Below, piece after piece: positions 55,501 to 64,000 of a stretch of 64,000 bases of DNA (its first letter is position 1; the number at the start of each line of letters is the position of its first letter). The notes beneath the pieces were generated by a model, which did not search any database, was not told the DNA's origin, and saw only the letters and a program-made list of their open reading frames with translations. Source of the stretch: Acidobacteriota bacterium (lineage in GTDB: Bacteria; Acidobacteriota; Thermoanaerobaculia; Multivoradales; Multivoraceae); contig JAPOXA010000206.1 of assembly GCA_026707325.1 (NCBI GenBank), positions 62,001 through 126,000 on the forward strand, written 5' to 3'. The translations under genes were made by a program, and so were the position numbers.

Positions 55501-56328
55501 ATGCCGTTCGACAGCTCGTCGCTGCCCATACGACTCTTCACCGCTTCCCACGAGCGTTCGTGGAACCCCGCCGACATCGACTTCTCGCAGGAGCGGTCCG
55601 ACTGGCTGTCGTTCTCGGACGACGAGCGGAACCTGCTGATCCGCCTGATCTCCGGTTTCAGGGTCGGCGAGCGCGGCGTGACCCACGAACTCGCGCCGCT
55701 CCAGTTCCGCTTCCGTCAGGACGGCCGCCTGGAAGACGAGATGTACGTCACCGCGCAGATGTACGAGGAGGCCCGCCATGTCCAGTTCTTCGAGACCTGG
55801 TTGATCGAGGCGCTGCCGGGCCGGTTCGGGGTCGACATCCCCTACCCCAACCTCCATGGCGACATGTTCTCGACGCGGCTGCCGGCGACGATGCGCGCGC
55901 TGTTTGAGGACGACAGCCCCGAGGCGCTGCTAAGCGCCATCATGCTGTACCACTTCTACGTCGAGGGCGTGGGCGCCGAAGCCAGCTACCCGATCTACTA
56001 CAAGATCTTCGAGCGCACGGGCAAGCTGCCCGCGCTCAACCGCGGGATTCGCCTGATCCAGCGCGACGAGGCCCGCCACATCGGTTTCGGCGTGTACATC
56101 CTGCAGCGCCTGCTCGCCGAGCATCCGCACCTGGTCGACCAGTTCGAGGCGCAAGTCGAGGCGATGCGGCCGTTCGCGGAGGACGGCCCGAACCAGACCT
56201 TCGCCGGCTTCGAGCGCGGTCAGGCCCCGTTCGACCTCGACTACGACGAGTACAGGCAGCTCTACCTCGACAAGCTGGAAGAGATGCGGCAGAGCATCTA
56301 CGACGGCCGGCTCGCGGCTGCCGTCTAG
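55501..56328 (+). CDS. R2-like ligand-binding oxidase (R2lox)
   Basis: 275 residues, ferritin-like four-helix bundle, preceded by AAGGAGG. All six metal ligands expected for R2lox are seen: Glu57 (RVGERGVTHE), Glu90 and His93 (EEARHVQF), Glu154 (YHFYVEGVGAE), Glu189 and His192 (RDEARHIGFG). The residues that form the tyrosine-valine ether cross-link in known R2lox are also present as Val60 and Tyr149. Known members carry a Mn/Fe cluster with a bound fatty acid and oxidise an unknown substrate. It lacks the RNR radical-transfer tail. It starts 61 bases after the MFS gene and is followed six bases later by a phosphodiesterase gene. Confidence 0.92.
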   Translation: MPFDSSSLPIRLFTASHERSWNPADIDFSQERSDWLSFSDDERNLLIRLISGFRVGERGVTHELAPLQFRFRQDGRLEDEMYVTAQMYEEARHVQFFETWLIEALPGRFGVDIPYPNLHGDMFSTRLPATMRALFEDDSPEALLSAIMLYHFYVEGVGAEASYPIYYKIFERTGKLPALNRGIRLIQRDEARHIGFGVYILQRLLAEHPHLVDQFEAQVEAMRPFAEDGPNQTFAGFERGQAPFDLDYDEYRQLYLDKLEEMRQSIYDGRLAAAV

Positions 56329-56334
56329 GAGCCC

Positions 56335-57744
56335 GTGGTGGGACCGGCATCCGCGGGCGGCAGTCTGCGGCGCGGGCTGCCGGGTCTCCCCGCCGTCGCC
56401 GGCGCCGTCCTCTGCTCCCTCTTGCTGGCCAGCAGTCCGCTGGCGGCACAGGCGGAGCCGCGGGCCGATCACGTCGTCCTCGTCTCGGTCGACGGCCTCC
56501 GGCCGGACTTCTACCTCCCCGGCTCCTCCTGGCCGGCGGCGAACATGCAGCAGATGGCGCGCGACGGCGCACACGCCGAGGGCGTGCGCGGGGTGTTTCC
56601 TACGGTCACCTACCCGTCGCACACGACGATCGTCACTGGCGCGTTGCCCGCCCGGCACGGGATCTACTACAACCGGGCCTTCGAACCCGAGGGCCAGAGT
56701 GGAGAGTGGTACTGGCACGAATCGGGAATCCAGGTCCCCACGCTCTGGGACGCCGTGCGCGGGGCTGGAAGACGGACCGCGGCGATTTCCTGGCCAGTGA
56801 CCGTCGGCGCGCCGGTGGACTGGCTGGTGCCGGAGGTCTACTCCCTGGACCCCAACGTCGACCGCCTGCTGCCGATGCGCGAGGGCAGCACGCCCGGCCT
56901 GTGGCAGGAACTGGAACGGGAAGCAACGGGCCGCCTCAACCTGCGCAACTACTCCGCCGCCTACATCACGCGTGACGACACGACCGGCGTGATGGCCGCC
57001 TACGTCCTGGAAACCCACCGGCCGGCCCTGCTGGCGCTGCACCTGATCACGACCGATTCCGCCCAGCACGCGCACGGCCGCGAGTCGGATCGCATCCGGC
57101 GCACCGTCGGCGCCGCCGACCGGGCCATCGGCGCGGTCCGCGACGCCGCGGAACGCGCCGGCATCCTGGACCGCACCGCCTTCGTCATTGTCGGCGACCA
57201 CGGCTTCGTCGACCTTCACACCCAGGTGATGCCCAACGTCTGGCTCGCCGAAGCCGGCCTCCACGGCACCGAGCCCGACCGCGGTGAGTGGCGCGCCACC
57301 TTCCACCCCAGCGGCGGCTCTACCTTCCTTCACCTGCGAGACGCGGCGGACGAAGAGGCGCTGAAGGCAGTCCGCGCCATCCTCGCCGACCTGCCTCAAC
57401 CCATCGGCCGGCTGTTCCGCATCGTCGAACGCGACGAACTCGACGAGATCGGCGCCAGCCCGAGCGTCCCCTTCGCCCTGGCCGGCACGCTCGGCACCAC
57501 CTTCGGCTCCGATGCCTCCGGCGACGCCGTGCGCCCCACCGACGGCGGCACCCACGGCCACTTCCCCACCGATTTCCCGGAGATCCTCACCGGCTTCGTC
57601 GGCTGGGGCGCCGGCTTCGAAACCGGCCGCACCGTCCACCGCATGGGGCTGACCGACATCGCCGACCTCATCGCGATGCTGCTCGATGTGGACTTCGAGA
57701 GTCCGGACGGGGCACCGCCACTGGGTGTGCTGACGCCCCGCTAG
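56335..57744 (+). CDS. Secreted nucleotide pyrophosphatase/phosphodiesterase-type protein
   Basis: 469 residues from GTG 56335 (a second GTG is next to it), with a signal peptide ending near LAAQA. Metal and catalytic residues of the alkaline-phosphatase superfamily NPP branch are present: Asp53 in VSVDGLRPDF, nucleophile Thr92 in FPTVTYPSHTT, TTDSAQHAHG (Asp, His), VGDHGF (Asp, His) and the final His in GTHGHFPTD. It would hydrolyse nucleotide or lipid phosphodiesters in the periplasm. It is only six bases after the R2lox gene, so the two are probably one transcript. Confidence 0.9.
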   Translation: MVGPASAGGSLRRGLPGLPAVAGAVLCSLLLASSPLAAQAEPRADHVVLVSVDGLRPDFYLPGSSWPAANMQQMARDGAHAEGVRGVFPTVTYPSHTTIVTGALPARHGIYYNRAFEPEGQSGEWYWHESGIQVPTLWDAVRGAGRRTAAISWPVTVGAPVDWLVPEVYSLDPNVDRLLPMREGSTPGLWQELEREATGRLNLRNYSAAYITRDDTTGVMAAYVLETHRPALLALHLITTDSAQHAHGRESDRIRRTVGAADRAIGAVRDAAERAGILDRTAFVIVGDHGFVDLHTQVMPNVWLAEAGLHGTEPDRGEWRATFHPSGGSTFLHLRDAADEEALKAVRAILADLPQPIGRLFRIVERDELDEIGASPSVPFALAGTLGTTFGSDASGDAVRPTDGGTHGHFPTDFPEILTGFVGWGAGFETGRTVHRMGLTDIADLIAMLLDVDFESPDGAPPLGVLTPR

Positions 57745-57799
57745 CGCCAGCAGCCACTTCTCCTGAACTCCACCTTCCGGCCAGCAATCGCACTGCCTC

Positions 57800-59374
57800 A
57801 TGAAAGCCGACCCTGTTCGCTTCCTTGACCTGCTGAACCAAAAGATCCAGTACGTTGTACCGCGCTGGCAGCGCCGCTACCGGTGGAGCGAGTCCGAGAT
57901 CACCCGGCTCGTTGAAGACCTCCTGGCCGTCGGCCAAGCCGAGGAAGCCGACCACTACGGCGGTTCTCTCCTCACTTTCCCGGAGCCTGGGCAACCAGGC
58001 GGTGTCTTGCCGACTGCCAGGGTCGTCGATGGCCAACAGCGCCTGACCACCGTGAGTATTCTGCTCTCGTGCATCGCCGAGAGCTTCGAGAAGAGCGACG
58101 GAAAACACAACGGTTGGACCGCAGAGAACATTCGCGAAGAGCTACTGACCAATCCTCGACGCAGCCCCGAGAGGCTCCGAAAACTGCGCCTGCAACAAGG
58201 AGACGAAGAGGAGTACCGCGCCGGCCTGGAGGGTGAGCCTCGCGGCAGCGGCGCTGTCACTCAGGCCTGGAAGATAGTACGTCGCCTGGTCGATCGAAAC
58301 GACCCCGCGAGACTCTTCCAGGGCCTTGAACGTTTCCACATAGTGAGCATCGGCCTTCATCCCCACGACGATCCGCAGCAGATCTTCGAGAGCATCAACG
58401 CCACCGGACTGCCCCTCGCTGAAGGCGAGAAGGTCAAGAACTGGCTGCTCATGGGTCAGCCTGATGACGTACAGCGGGACCTCCACGACAACCACTGGCT
58501 GTCGATCGAAAGACACCTCGGTGCCAGGCACACAACCGAACCGATCGACCTGTTCCTGCGCGATGTCCTTCGCTGGCGCACCGGAGAGCTACGGGGCAAG
58601 GACCAAGCCTATGAGGGTCTCCGGCGTTGGGCGCTCCGAGAGCATGGGGCCAGCCTCAGTGCCCGAGCATCGATCTGTCGTGAGCTTGCGCGCCTTGCTC
58701 GGCTATACGGGATTCTGACCGGCTCTGCGGGACCTCATGGCAGCAAACGTGTGGAGTTGGAACTCCGTCACCTGCGGGCTCTGGGTATCCACGTTCACCG
58801 ACCCTTGAGCCTCCGGTTTCTGGACGACGCTTCAAAGGGTGATTCCGCACCAACGCACCCGGAACTCGCAAAGGCCTTGGGGACCATCGGAACGTGGCTC
58901 ACGCGTATGTGGCTGGCCGAACGTCCCATGGCCGGAATCAACAAGGCAGCGGCCGAACTCTCGAACCTGAAGGGGCCGGGACCGGGCGCAGACTACGCTG
59001 ATTACTGGAGGAGCCAGATTCAGCGGCGCCAGAACACGCGCGTCGGTGTACCGAACGACGAAGACGTCACACGCGGAGTGCGGTCCCGCAAGGCCCACGG
59101 GGGAAGCGCAACGCAGTCCTCAACCGCGGTTCTCTGCGCGCTGATGGAGGCCGAGCATGGAGAGGAATCTCCTGCTCGGAAGCACTTGACGATCGAGCAT
59201 GTAATGCCACAGAAGCTCACCAGCGCCTGGGTAGAGGCCTTGGGGGGGCGAAGCCATCGAGACACACGAACGCTGGGTTCACCGCCTCGCGAATCTGACC
59301 CTGAGCGGAGATGTCACGAACGCCAAACTGGGCAGGGGTACGTTCGACGAGAAGCGTTCAATCTACAAGAGTAG
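57800..59374 (+). CDS. DUF262/DUF1524 (GmrSD-like) nuclease, N-terminal frame, frameshifted
   Basis: The frame gives 524 residues, but only about the first 482 belong to the family. DUF262 motifs are RWQRRYRWSESEITRLVEDL and VVDGQQRLTTVSILL, the nucleotide-dependent part of GmrSD/SspE/BrxU-type restriction. The DUF1524 nuclease part begins TIEHVMPQKLTSAW. At a seven-G tract (59242-59248) the frame is lost and the tail after GG is unrelated. With one G fewer the reading continues in frame into the second part and gives an 827-residue protein. Codon use is visibly less GC-rich than the neighbours, suggesting gain by transfer. It probably acts against modified phage DNA when read through. Confidence 0.82.
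   Translation: MKADPVRFLDLLNQKIQYVVPRWQRRYRWSESEITRLVEDLLAVGQAEEADHYGGSLLTFPEPGQPGGVLPTARVVDGQQRLTTVSILLSCIAESFEKSDGKHNGWTAENIREELLTNPRRSPERLRKLRLQQGDEEEYRAGLEGEPRGSGAVTQAWKIVRRLVDRNDPARLFQGLERFHIVSIGLHPHDDPQQIFESINATGLPLAEGEKVKNWLLMGQPDDVQRDLHDNHWLSIERHLGARHTTEPIDLFLRDVLRWRTGELRGKDQAYEGLRRWALREHGASLSARASICRELARLARLYGILTGSAGPHGSKRVELELRHLRALGIHVHRPLSLRFLDDASKGDSAPTHPELAKALGTIGTWLTRMWLAERPMAGINKAAAELSNLKGPGPGADYADYWRSQIQRRQNTRVGVPNDEDVTRGVRSRKAHGGSATQSSTAVLCALMEAEHGEESPARKHLTIEHVMPQKLTSAWVEALGGRSHRDTRTLGSPPRESDPERRCHERQTGQGYVRREAFNLQE
59242..59248 (+). other. Seven-G tract at the frameshift
   Basis: The run of seven G lies in the DUF1524 part, right after codons for EAL. With six G the two frames join and read EAIETHERWVHRLANLTLSG, the expected DUF1524 continuation. 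It may be a fixed mutation, an error in the sequence, or a slippage site that turns the gene on and off. Confidence 0.75.
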
Positions 59375-59384
59375 CCCGATCGGA

Positions 59385-60284
59385 TTGACCCGCGAGATCG
59401 CGGAACAGGACCACTGGGATGGCGACGCTCTCGAACGGCGTGCCGACGCACTCGCTGAACGCGTGTTGAGGCTCTGGCCATGGCAGGTCCGAATCGGTCA
59501 CGTACCGACGAGATCAGACGCCTCAGGACCGCTTGAGTGGCGGATCGAGGGAGGCCCCTGGCTCGCGGAAGAGAGTGCTAGCCAGATGGTCCTCAACGTG
59601 GCCGGAGCCCTTCTGCGTCGGGATCCCAGTAACGCGGAGAAACTCTCGGGCGGCACGCTCAGCAAGAATCTGCAGTCGGCGCGGCACTACCCGCCCGGAT
59701 CGAAGGCAGGCAGCCTGACGATGCGGGGAGTCCCCGGCCATGACACTTGGGTTCTCTACCCCTACGATCGGGACTATGCGGCGAGCGCGAGACGTTGCCG
59801 GGAAATGGGCAGCGTCTGCGGCGTCACGGTCGAGGTCAGGGGCTATCAAGAGATCCACCGAAGAACTGAGTTCTTCCGATTCCTGAAAGAGCGTACCGGT
59901 GGCCTCCCTGGACAAACGGACGCCTGGCGCGGGGAGCACCAATGGACCGGGCCCTTGAACTCTCACGGCGACCGGGTTGGCCTCCGAGTCGGCGACAAGG
60001 AGCTGTTTCTGTACATTCGGAAGCCTTGGGGTCAGGAAGCATCGGCTGCACTCGCTGCACGGTTGCTGAGCTACTCGGGGAGTATCCGCTCAGGAATGGG
60101 AGATCAATGGATCGAGGGCGAGCCGGACGCCGAGAGTCTTGAGGGCAGGACGGTATCGGTGAAGAGACCGTGGGCGTACGAGGACGACGAGGACTGGCCG
60201 CCGGCGGCGGACTGGATCAAGGACCAGTACGAGCGCCTTCGGACGATCCTGACGGCCCTGAAACAGGGCGGCGAGCCAGAGTAG
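59385..60284 (+). CDS. DUF262/DUF1524 nuclease, C-terminal frame
   Basis: 299 residues from TTG 59385, but family similarity in this frame starts at the G tract near 59249: WVHRLANLTLSGDVTNAKLG, then FDEKRSIYKSSPIGLTREIA and RADALAERVLRLWPW complete DUF1524. The remaining 230 or so residues form a separate domain, including EFFRFLKERTGGLPGQTDAW and LFLYIRKPWG, and end KDQYERLRTILTALKQGGEP, similar in style to C-terminal domains seen on other restriction-like proteins. Independent translation from TTG is possible but there is no good ribosome site. Confidence 0.7.
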   Translation: MTREIAEQDHWDGDALERRADALAERVLRLWPWQVRIGHVPTRSDASGPLEWRIEGGPWLAEESASQMVLNVAGALLRRDPSNAEKLSGGTLSKNLQSARHYPPGSKAGSLTMRGVPGHDTWVLYPYDRDYAASARRCREMGSVCGVTVEVRGYQEIHRRTEFFRFLKERTGGLPGQTDAWRGEHQWTGPLNSHGDRVGLRVGDKELFLYIRKPWGQEASAALAARLLSYSGSIRSGMGDQWIEGEPDAESLEGRTVSVKRPWAYEDDEDWPPAADWIKDQYERLRTILTALKQGGEPE

Positions 60285-60411
60285 AGGCCCCGCTGTTCCA
60301 GCTCGACTGGGTGGCTCCAGCGGCCCCACACTGGCCGCTTCATCCGCCTCCCGGCGTTGCAGCCCGGTGCCACAATCGTGTCCCCTCCGGATTCACCGCC
60401 AAGCTGTCAAG

Positions 60412-60768
60412 TCAATCGCTCGACAACGCTTCCGAGTCCGACGACACGATCGGCGCCAACTCGGCGAGAAGCCTCGGGACATCGTTCCGCACAGTACGCC
60501 ACACGAGCTTCACGTCGATGTCGTCGTAGACGTGGACCATCCGGTTGCGCATCCCTCTGATCTCACGCCACGGGACACCCGGCCGTGCGTCCCGGAAGGA
60601 AGCGGACAAGCGACCGGCCGCCTCTCCTATCACCAGGAGGCGACGGATCACCGAGTCCTGCAACTGCTCGTTCTCTATGAACTCGTTGCGCGAAACGCCG
60701 GCGATGTAGTCACCGATCGACCTGGCTGACTCCACGATGTCCGCGACGGCCGCGAGATCACGATTCAT
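60412..60768 (-). CDS. hepT: HepT-like ribonuclease toxin (HEPN, DUF86)
   Basis: 118 residues, all helical. The active-site motif RNRMVHVY (Rx4HxY) near residue 77 is the HepT hallmark; the Tyr is the residue modified by the partner antitoxin in studied systems. The rest (SVIRRLLVIGEAAGRLSASF, VPWREIRGMRNRMVH) follows DUF86. It overlaps the antitoxin gene by 11 bases and probably degrades RNA when released. Confidence 0.9.
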   Translation of the reverse strand: MNRDLAAVADIVESARSIGDYIAGVSRNEFIENEQLQDSVIRRLLVIGEAAGRLSASFRDARPGVPWREIRGMRNRMVHVYDDIDVKLVWRTVRNDVPRLLAELAPIVSSDSEALSSD

Positions 60769-61120
60769 ACATCGTCTTCACCGAGCCGAGGATCGCCTCC
60801 CGTCGAAAGCGATTCTTGCTTCGCTCCACGGCCCACCAGCTCAGGAGGTCGACCTCGCGCCCCAGAATCGACTCCAGTTCGCGCTCCATCCGCTCCAAGT
60901 CGAACAGCGAGTGTTGAGCCGCCTCGCTGAATCGGGCCAGTACGTCTACGTCGCTGGCGGCGCCGAAGTCAGAACGAAGGGCGGAACCGAACACGCCAAG
61001 CCGGGTGATCTGCCAGCGGCCGCAGAACGAAGCGATGTCCTCAGCAGGCCATTCGACGTCGCCGTTCAGAGAGGTCTTCGCGCTTCCCGCTGTCGTTGCC
61101 GATTGTGATGCCGCCGGCAT
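60758..61120 (-). CDS. mntA: MntA-like nucleotidyltransferase antitoxin
   Basis: 120 residues from ATG 61120 (GGAG six bases upstream); the frame is open to TTG 61180. The minimal nucleotidyltransferase motif GSALRSDFGAASDVDVLA (GS...DxD) and the third acidic residue in GREVDLLSWWAVE are present. MntA antitoxins silence HepT by adding AMP to its active-site Tyr. The pair follows directly after the GmrSD-like gene on the opposite strand and shares its lower GC, making a small defence patch. Confidence 0.88.
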   Translation of the reverse strand: MPAASQSATTAGSAKTSLNGDVEWPAEDIASFCGRWQITRLGVFGSALRSDFGAASDVDVLARFSEAAQHSLFDLERMERELESILGREVDLLSWWAVERSKNRFRREAILGSVKTMYES

Positions 61121-61218
61121 GACGCTCTCCGGTTTCTCCTTCAGGACAGTCGCGATCCTCGCCACGTGACGCCCTGGCAAGGCACCGTCATCCTAGCAAC
61201 GCTGGCCGTATCGCCCGG

Positions 61219-63423
61219 TCAGCTCGTCAGCCCGCGGTACACCTTCGGCAACTGGCTCGGCAGGGCGGCGATCTCGTCGATCACGAGGTAGCGGCGTTCG
61301 GGGCACATCTCGCGCAGGTAGTCGTGGCCGGCGGGGTCGACGGTGATGCAGAAGGTGGAGATGCCCTGGCGTTCCGTCTCGCGGAGCGCGACCATCGTGT
61401 CGCGGATGCCGTAGACGCGGGAGGCGCGGTCGCTGCCGTAGTCGAAGTCCTGGGGGTAGCCGTCGGAGAGGATGAGCAGAACCTTGACTTTCGCCTCGCG
61501 CGCGGCGAGCTTGGCGGCGGCGTGGCGGATCGCGGGTCCCATCCTAGTGCTGCGCTTCGGCTCCATCGTGGCGATCCGATCCTCGGCGCCCCGATCGAAG
61601 TCGTCGTCGAACTCCTTCGCGACGAAGAACTCGACCTCCTTGCGGCCGAAACCGGAGAAGCCGTAGATCGCGTAGTCGTCGCCCAGGGTCTCGAGCGCGT
61701 CGGCCATCAGGACCAGGGAGTCCTTCTCGATGTCGATCACTCGGCGACCCGGCGGCAGGGGCTGAGGATTGTCGGGCCAGTCGAAGTCGTCGAAGACGCC
61801 GACGAACTCGGGTTCCGGCGTCTTGCCCGCGGGCGCCTCCGGCTCCTCCACGGGCGCCTCCGCGTCGGTCGAGGCGCTCATGTCGAGCAGGAAGGCGGCC
61901 GCCACGTCCCGGTGCTGCCGGCGGCGGCTCATGTAGACGGCGCCGTCCGGCGGCCGGCCGGCGCGGCGATCGACGTGGCTCTCCACGACCCGGTCGAGGT
62001 CGAGCTCCTCGCCTTCGATCAGCCGCCGCATGCGCCGGAACTCCTCCGGCTTGAGCAACTCGAACTGCTTCCTGACCCGCCGCAGCAGGTCGGCGTGGAG
62101 ACGCCTCGTCTCGTCGACGAAACGCTCTGCCGAAGCCGTGGCGCCGTTCGGGGGCGGACCGGGCGGCTCGATCGATTTCTCCCGCAGGTGGCACCAGCGC
62201 CGGCGATAGCCGGCCAGCTCGTGGTCCCACTCGTCGTAGTAGTAGACCTGCTCCCGGTCGAGCCCGGCCTCCGCCAGTTCGCGCTCCAGCCGCTTCGAGA
62301 GTTCCTCGAGGCGGGTCGCCAGTTCCTCGGGATCGACTTCGATCGGCGTCCCCTCCTCGTCGCCCCCTTCGGCCTCGATCGCCCCCGTGATGTCGAGGTC
62401 GGTCAGCGGCAGGCCAGCGGTGCCCGCGAGATCGCCGTCCTGCAGGCTGAGTACGCCCAACTCGTCGACCTGCAACTGCTCCATCAGGCCGGCGGCGATC
62501 GGGCCCGGTTCCACGTCGTCCCGCACTTCAACTTCGGAAGCGAGTTCCTGCCACTCACGGCGCAGCTCGACTCGCTCCGGTGCCGGGTCGCCGTGGTGCG
62601 CGGGCGCCGGTACGTCGAGGGATTGGGCTTCGGCCTCAGGGTTCAGGGAGGCGCCGCGATCCTGCCGTCGGCCATCATCAGTGGCCGGGCCGGAGCCGCC
62701 CGGACCGAGAGCCGAGCGCAGGGCGGCGAACCTGGGATAGAGCGCTCGTACTGCACGCAGGGTGTGATCGACGGTGGCGCCGGGGTTCAACAACGTCGCC
62801 GCCTCTTCGAATCGAACCGACACCCGGCTCGCCGAATCCGCATCCTCCGCGTCCGCTGCCAACCGCCACCGTTGCTCGACCAGCAGCGCTTGCGCCAGGT
62901 CGAACAGGGCCGCTTCCCGCCGCCGCCGGCGCGCCGGCGGCCTCGATGCCGGGCTCAGCGACGAATCGAGCGCGTCGTCGATCAGCCGCAGCAGATCGCG
63001 GCCCACGCCCCGAAAGACGCGCGCGAGAGCGGCATCGATGCGCGCACCCTCGAGCCGCGCGAACAGCGCCCGAGCAAGGCCCGGCTCATCGAACCCGGAG
63101 AAGAAATCGGCGAACCGGATCGGACCCCGCCGATAGGTGCCGAAGAGCACACCACCCAACTGGTGCAGCACGGCCATCCGGTACACCATGAAGTTGCCGT
63201 AGCTGTCCGGCAGCCGGTCGATCCGCTCCGGCAGGTAGAAGGCAGCGCCGTCGGTCGTCGGCCGGCCCGCGGCCGCCGCGCCTTCCAGGTCGAGATGGCC
63301 GGCGCGCGATCTGTCGCCGGTTTGAAGGTCGGCCAGCGGCCGGACGTCGGCCGGGCGCGCCAGCATCGCCTCGACGTAGATCTCGAGGACGCGGGCGATG
63401 TCGTCGAGGGCAACCGCGGTCAA
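61219..63423 (-). CDS. VWA-domain protein of the CbbO/NorD type
   Basis: 734 residues from TTG 63423, overlapping the AAA+ gene stop (TTGA). The N-terminal 550 residues are mainly helical ([20 protein letters not shown], acidic middle). The C-terminal VWA domain has the metal site DMSAST near 553, the Thr in [15 protein letters not shown] and the Asp in [14 protein letters not shown]. With CbbQ/NorQ-type ATPases such proteins form a complex that remodels a metalloenzyme or Rubisco. No Rubisco or nitric oxide reductase gene is in the window, so the client is unknown. Confidence 0.86.
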   Translation of the reverse strand: MTAVALDDIARVLEIYVEAMLARPADVRPLADLQTGDRSRAGHLDLEGAAAAGRPTTDGAAFYLPERIDRLPDSYGNFMVYRMAVLHQLGGVLFGTYRRGPIRFADFFSGFDEPGLARALFARLEGARIDAALARVFRGVGRDLLRLIDDALDSSLSPASRPPARRRRREAALFDLAQALLVEQRWRLAADAEDADSASRVSVRFEEAATLLNPGATVDHTLRAVRALYPRFAALRSALGPGGSGPATDDGRRQDRGASLNPEAEAQSLDVPAPAHHGDPAPERVELRREWQELASEVEVRDDVEPGPIAAGLMEQLQVDELGVLSLQDGDLAGTAGLPLTDLDITGAIEAEGGDEEGTPIEVDPEELATRLEELSKRLERELAEAGLDREQVYYYDEWDHELAGYRRRWCHLREKSIEPPGPPPNGATASAERFVDETRRLHADLLRRVRKQFELLKPEEFRRMRRLIEGEELDLDRVVESHVDRRAGRPPDGAVYMSRRRQHRDVAAAFLLDMSASTDAEAPVEEPEAPAGKTPEPEFVGVFDDFDWPDNPQPLPPGRRVIDIEKDSLVLMADALETLGDDYAIYGFSGFGRKEVEFFVAKEFDDDFDRGAEDRIATMEPKRSTRMGPAIRHAAAKLAAREAKVKVLLILSDGYPQDFDYGSDRASRVYGIRDTMVALRETERQGISTFCITVDPAGHDYLREMCPERRYLVIDEIAALPSQLPKVYRGLTS

Positions 63424-64000
63424 GGCAACAGCGTCGACGCGACCTCGGTCACCGCGCGCTGGACCTCGTCGTCGTCGGTGATCGCCCGGCAGATCGCGGC
63501 GACGCAGGCCTCGCGCACGCCGATGCCGCCGGCGATCAACTGTGCCGTGTAGATGAGCAGGCGGGTGCTGACCCCTTCGTCGAAACCGCGGTGGTGGAGG
63601 TTGCGGATGCGCTTGCCGAGTTCAGCCAGGTCGCGGGCCAGCGTCACGTCGATGCCCGCCTCGTGGGCGATGATCTCGGCTTCGATCTCCGGCGGCGGAT
63701 AGTCGAACTCGAGCGCCACGAAGCGCTGGCGTGTGCTCGGCTTCAGGTCCTTGGCGACGCTCTGGTAGCCCGGGTTGTACGAGAGAACGAGGAGGAAGTC
63801 CGGGTGCGCGGGCAGAATCTCGCCACGCTTCTCGATCGGCAGGATGCGGCGGTGGTCGGTCAGCGCGTGGATCAGGACCGTCGTGTCCTTGCGCGCCTCG
63901 ACGATCTCGTCCAGATAGCAGATCGACCCGTCGCGCACCGCGCGGGTCAGCGGGCCGTCCATCCACACCGTGTCGTCGCCTTCGAGCAGGTAGCGGCCGA
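63420..64000 (-). CDS. AAA+ ATPase of the CbbQ/NorQ family, C-terminal part (runs off window)
   Basis: At least 193 residues are visible; the N-terminus with Walker A lies beyond position 64000. Walker B and sensor regions are clear: [36 protein letters not shown], then [20 protein letters not shown] and [11 protein letters not shown], which is diagnostic for CbbQ/NorQ/GvpN-type MoxR ATPases. It overlaps the VWA gene by four bases, as usual for this pair. It would act as the motor of the two-protein remodelling complex. Confidence 0.9.
   Translation of the reverse strand, partial: GRYLLEGDDTVWMDGPLTRAVRDGSICYLDEIVEARKDTTVLIHALTDHRRILPIEKRGEILPAHPDFLLVLSYNPGYQSVAKDLKPSTRQRFVALEFDYPPPEIEAEIIAHEAGIDVTLARDLAELGKRIRNLHHRGFDEGVSTRLLIYTAQLIAGGIGVREACVAAICRAITDDDEVQRAVTEVASTLLP

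Noticed and set aside
55930..57801. 623-codon minus-strand frame opposite the R2lox and NPP genes
   Set aside because: Antisense shadow; both plus-strand genes have full active-site motifs.

Overview
The window is very GC-rich, almost fully coded DNA from a diderm bacterium. Outer-membrane assembly genes are present (lpxD start, Skp/OmpH, BamA, LolD and a LolC/E permease), so the cell has an LPS-type envelope. Several traits fit an acidobacterial lineage: ClpC in a diderm, AddAB repair, two PQQ-type propeller proteins, a cytochrome c/copper monooxygenase fusion, an ABC permease/M1-like fusion, and a 'PDLQGVW' secreted protein. This assignment is an inference; no rRNA or tRNA gene was seen.

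Layout. (1) 1-9721, mostly minus strand: hpt, lolC/E, lolD, clpC, bamA, skp, then lpxD, with an inverted PQQ-propeller gene between skp and lpxD. (2) 9784-13174, plus strand: purine nucleoside phosphorylase, lysS, a phytanoyl-CoA dioxygenase-like protein; a fragment of a HAD phosphatase lies antisense beside lysS. (3) 21226 down to 13155, minus strand: hisS, aspS, aroB, ftsY, ribD, ribE and an unknown gene, nearly all touching or overlapping. (4) An AI-2E family transporter at 21301, then a minus-strand run from 32299 to 22442: duplicated NTF2-like secreted protein, tiny membrane protein, cupin, PQQ propeller, addB, addA. (5) 32401-36295: sulfatase and racemase facing a secreted cytochrome c/copper monooxygenase with a terminal EF-hand.

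(6) 36510-50874 is the most unusual part. It is one plus-strand operon encoding an ABC ATPase, an ABC-2 permease fused to a degenerate M1-peptidase-like region and a golvesin-like domain, a lipoprotein membrane-fusion protein, an RND permease, a 1602-residue RND permease fused to an ABC ATPase whose domain is split by a membrane insertion, and a small ABC-2 permease. It looks like a composite exporter joining proton-driven RND and ATP-driven ABC modules. A truncated copy of the last permease follows, next to a VapBC toxin-antitoxin pair with a palindromic candidate operator.

(7) 52431-57744: two secreted or lipid-anchored unknowns, a TetA-like MFS pump, an R2-like ligand-binding oxidase with all metal and cross-link residues, and a nucleotide pyrophosphatase-type enzyme. 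(8) 57800-61120 is a small defence patch: a DUF262/DUF1524 GmrSD-like nuclease broken or switched by a seven-G tract, and a MntA/HepT toxin-antitoxin pair. (9) 61219-64000: a VWA protein and a CbbQ/NorQ-type AAA+ ATPase that runs off the window.
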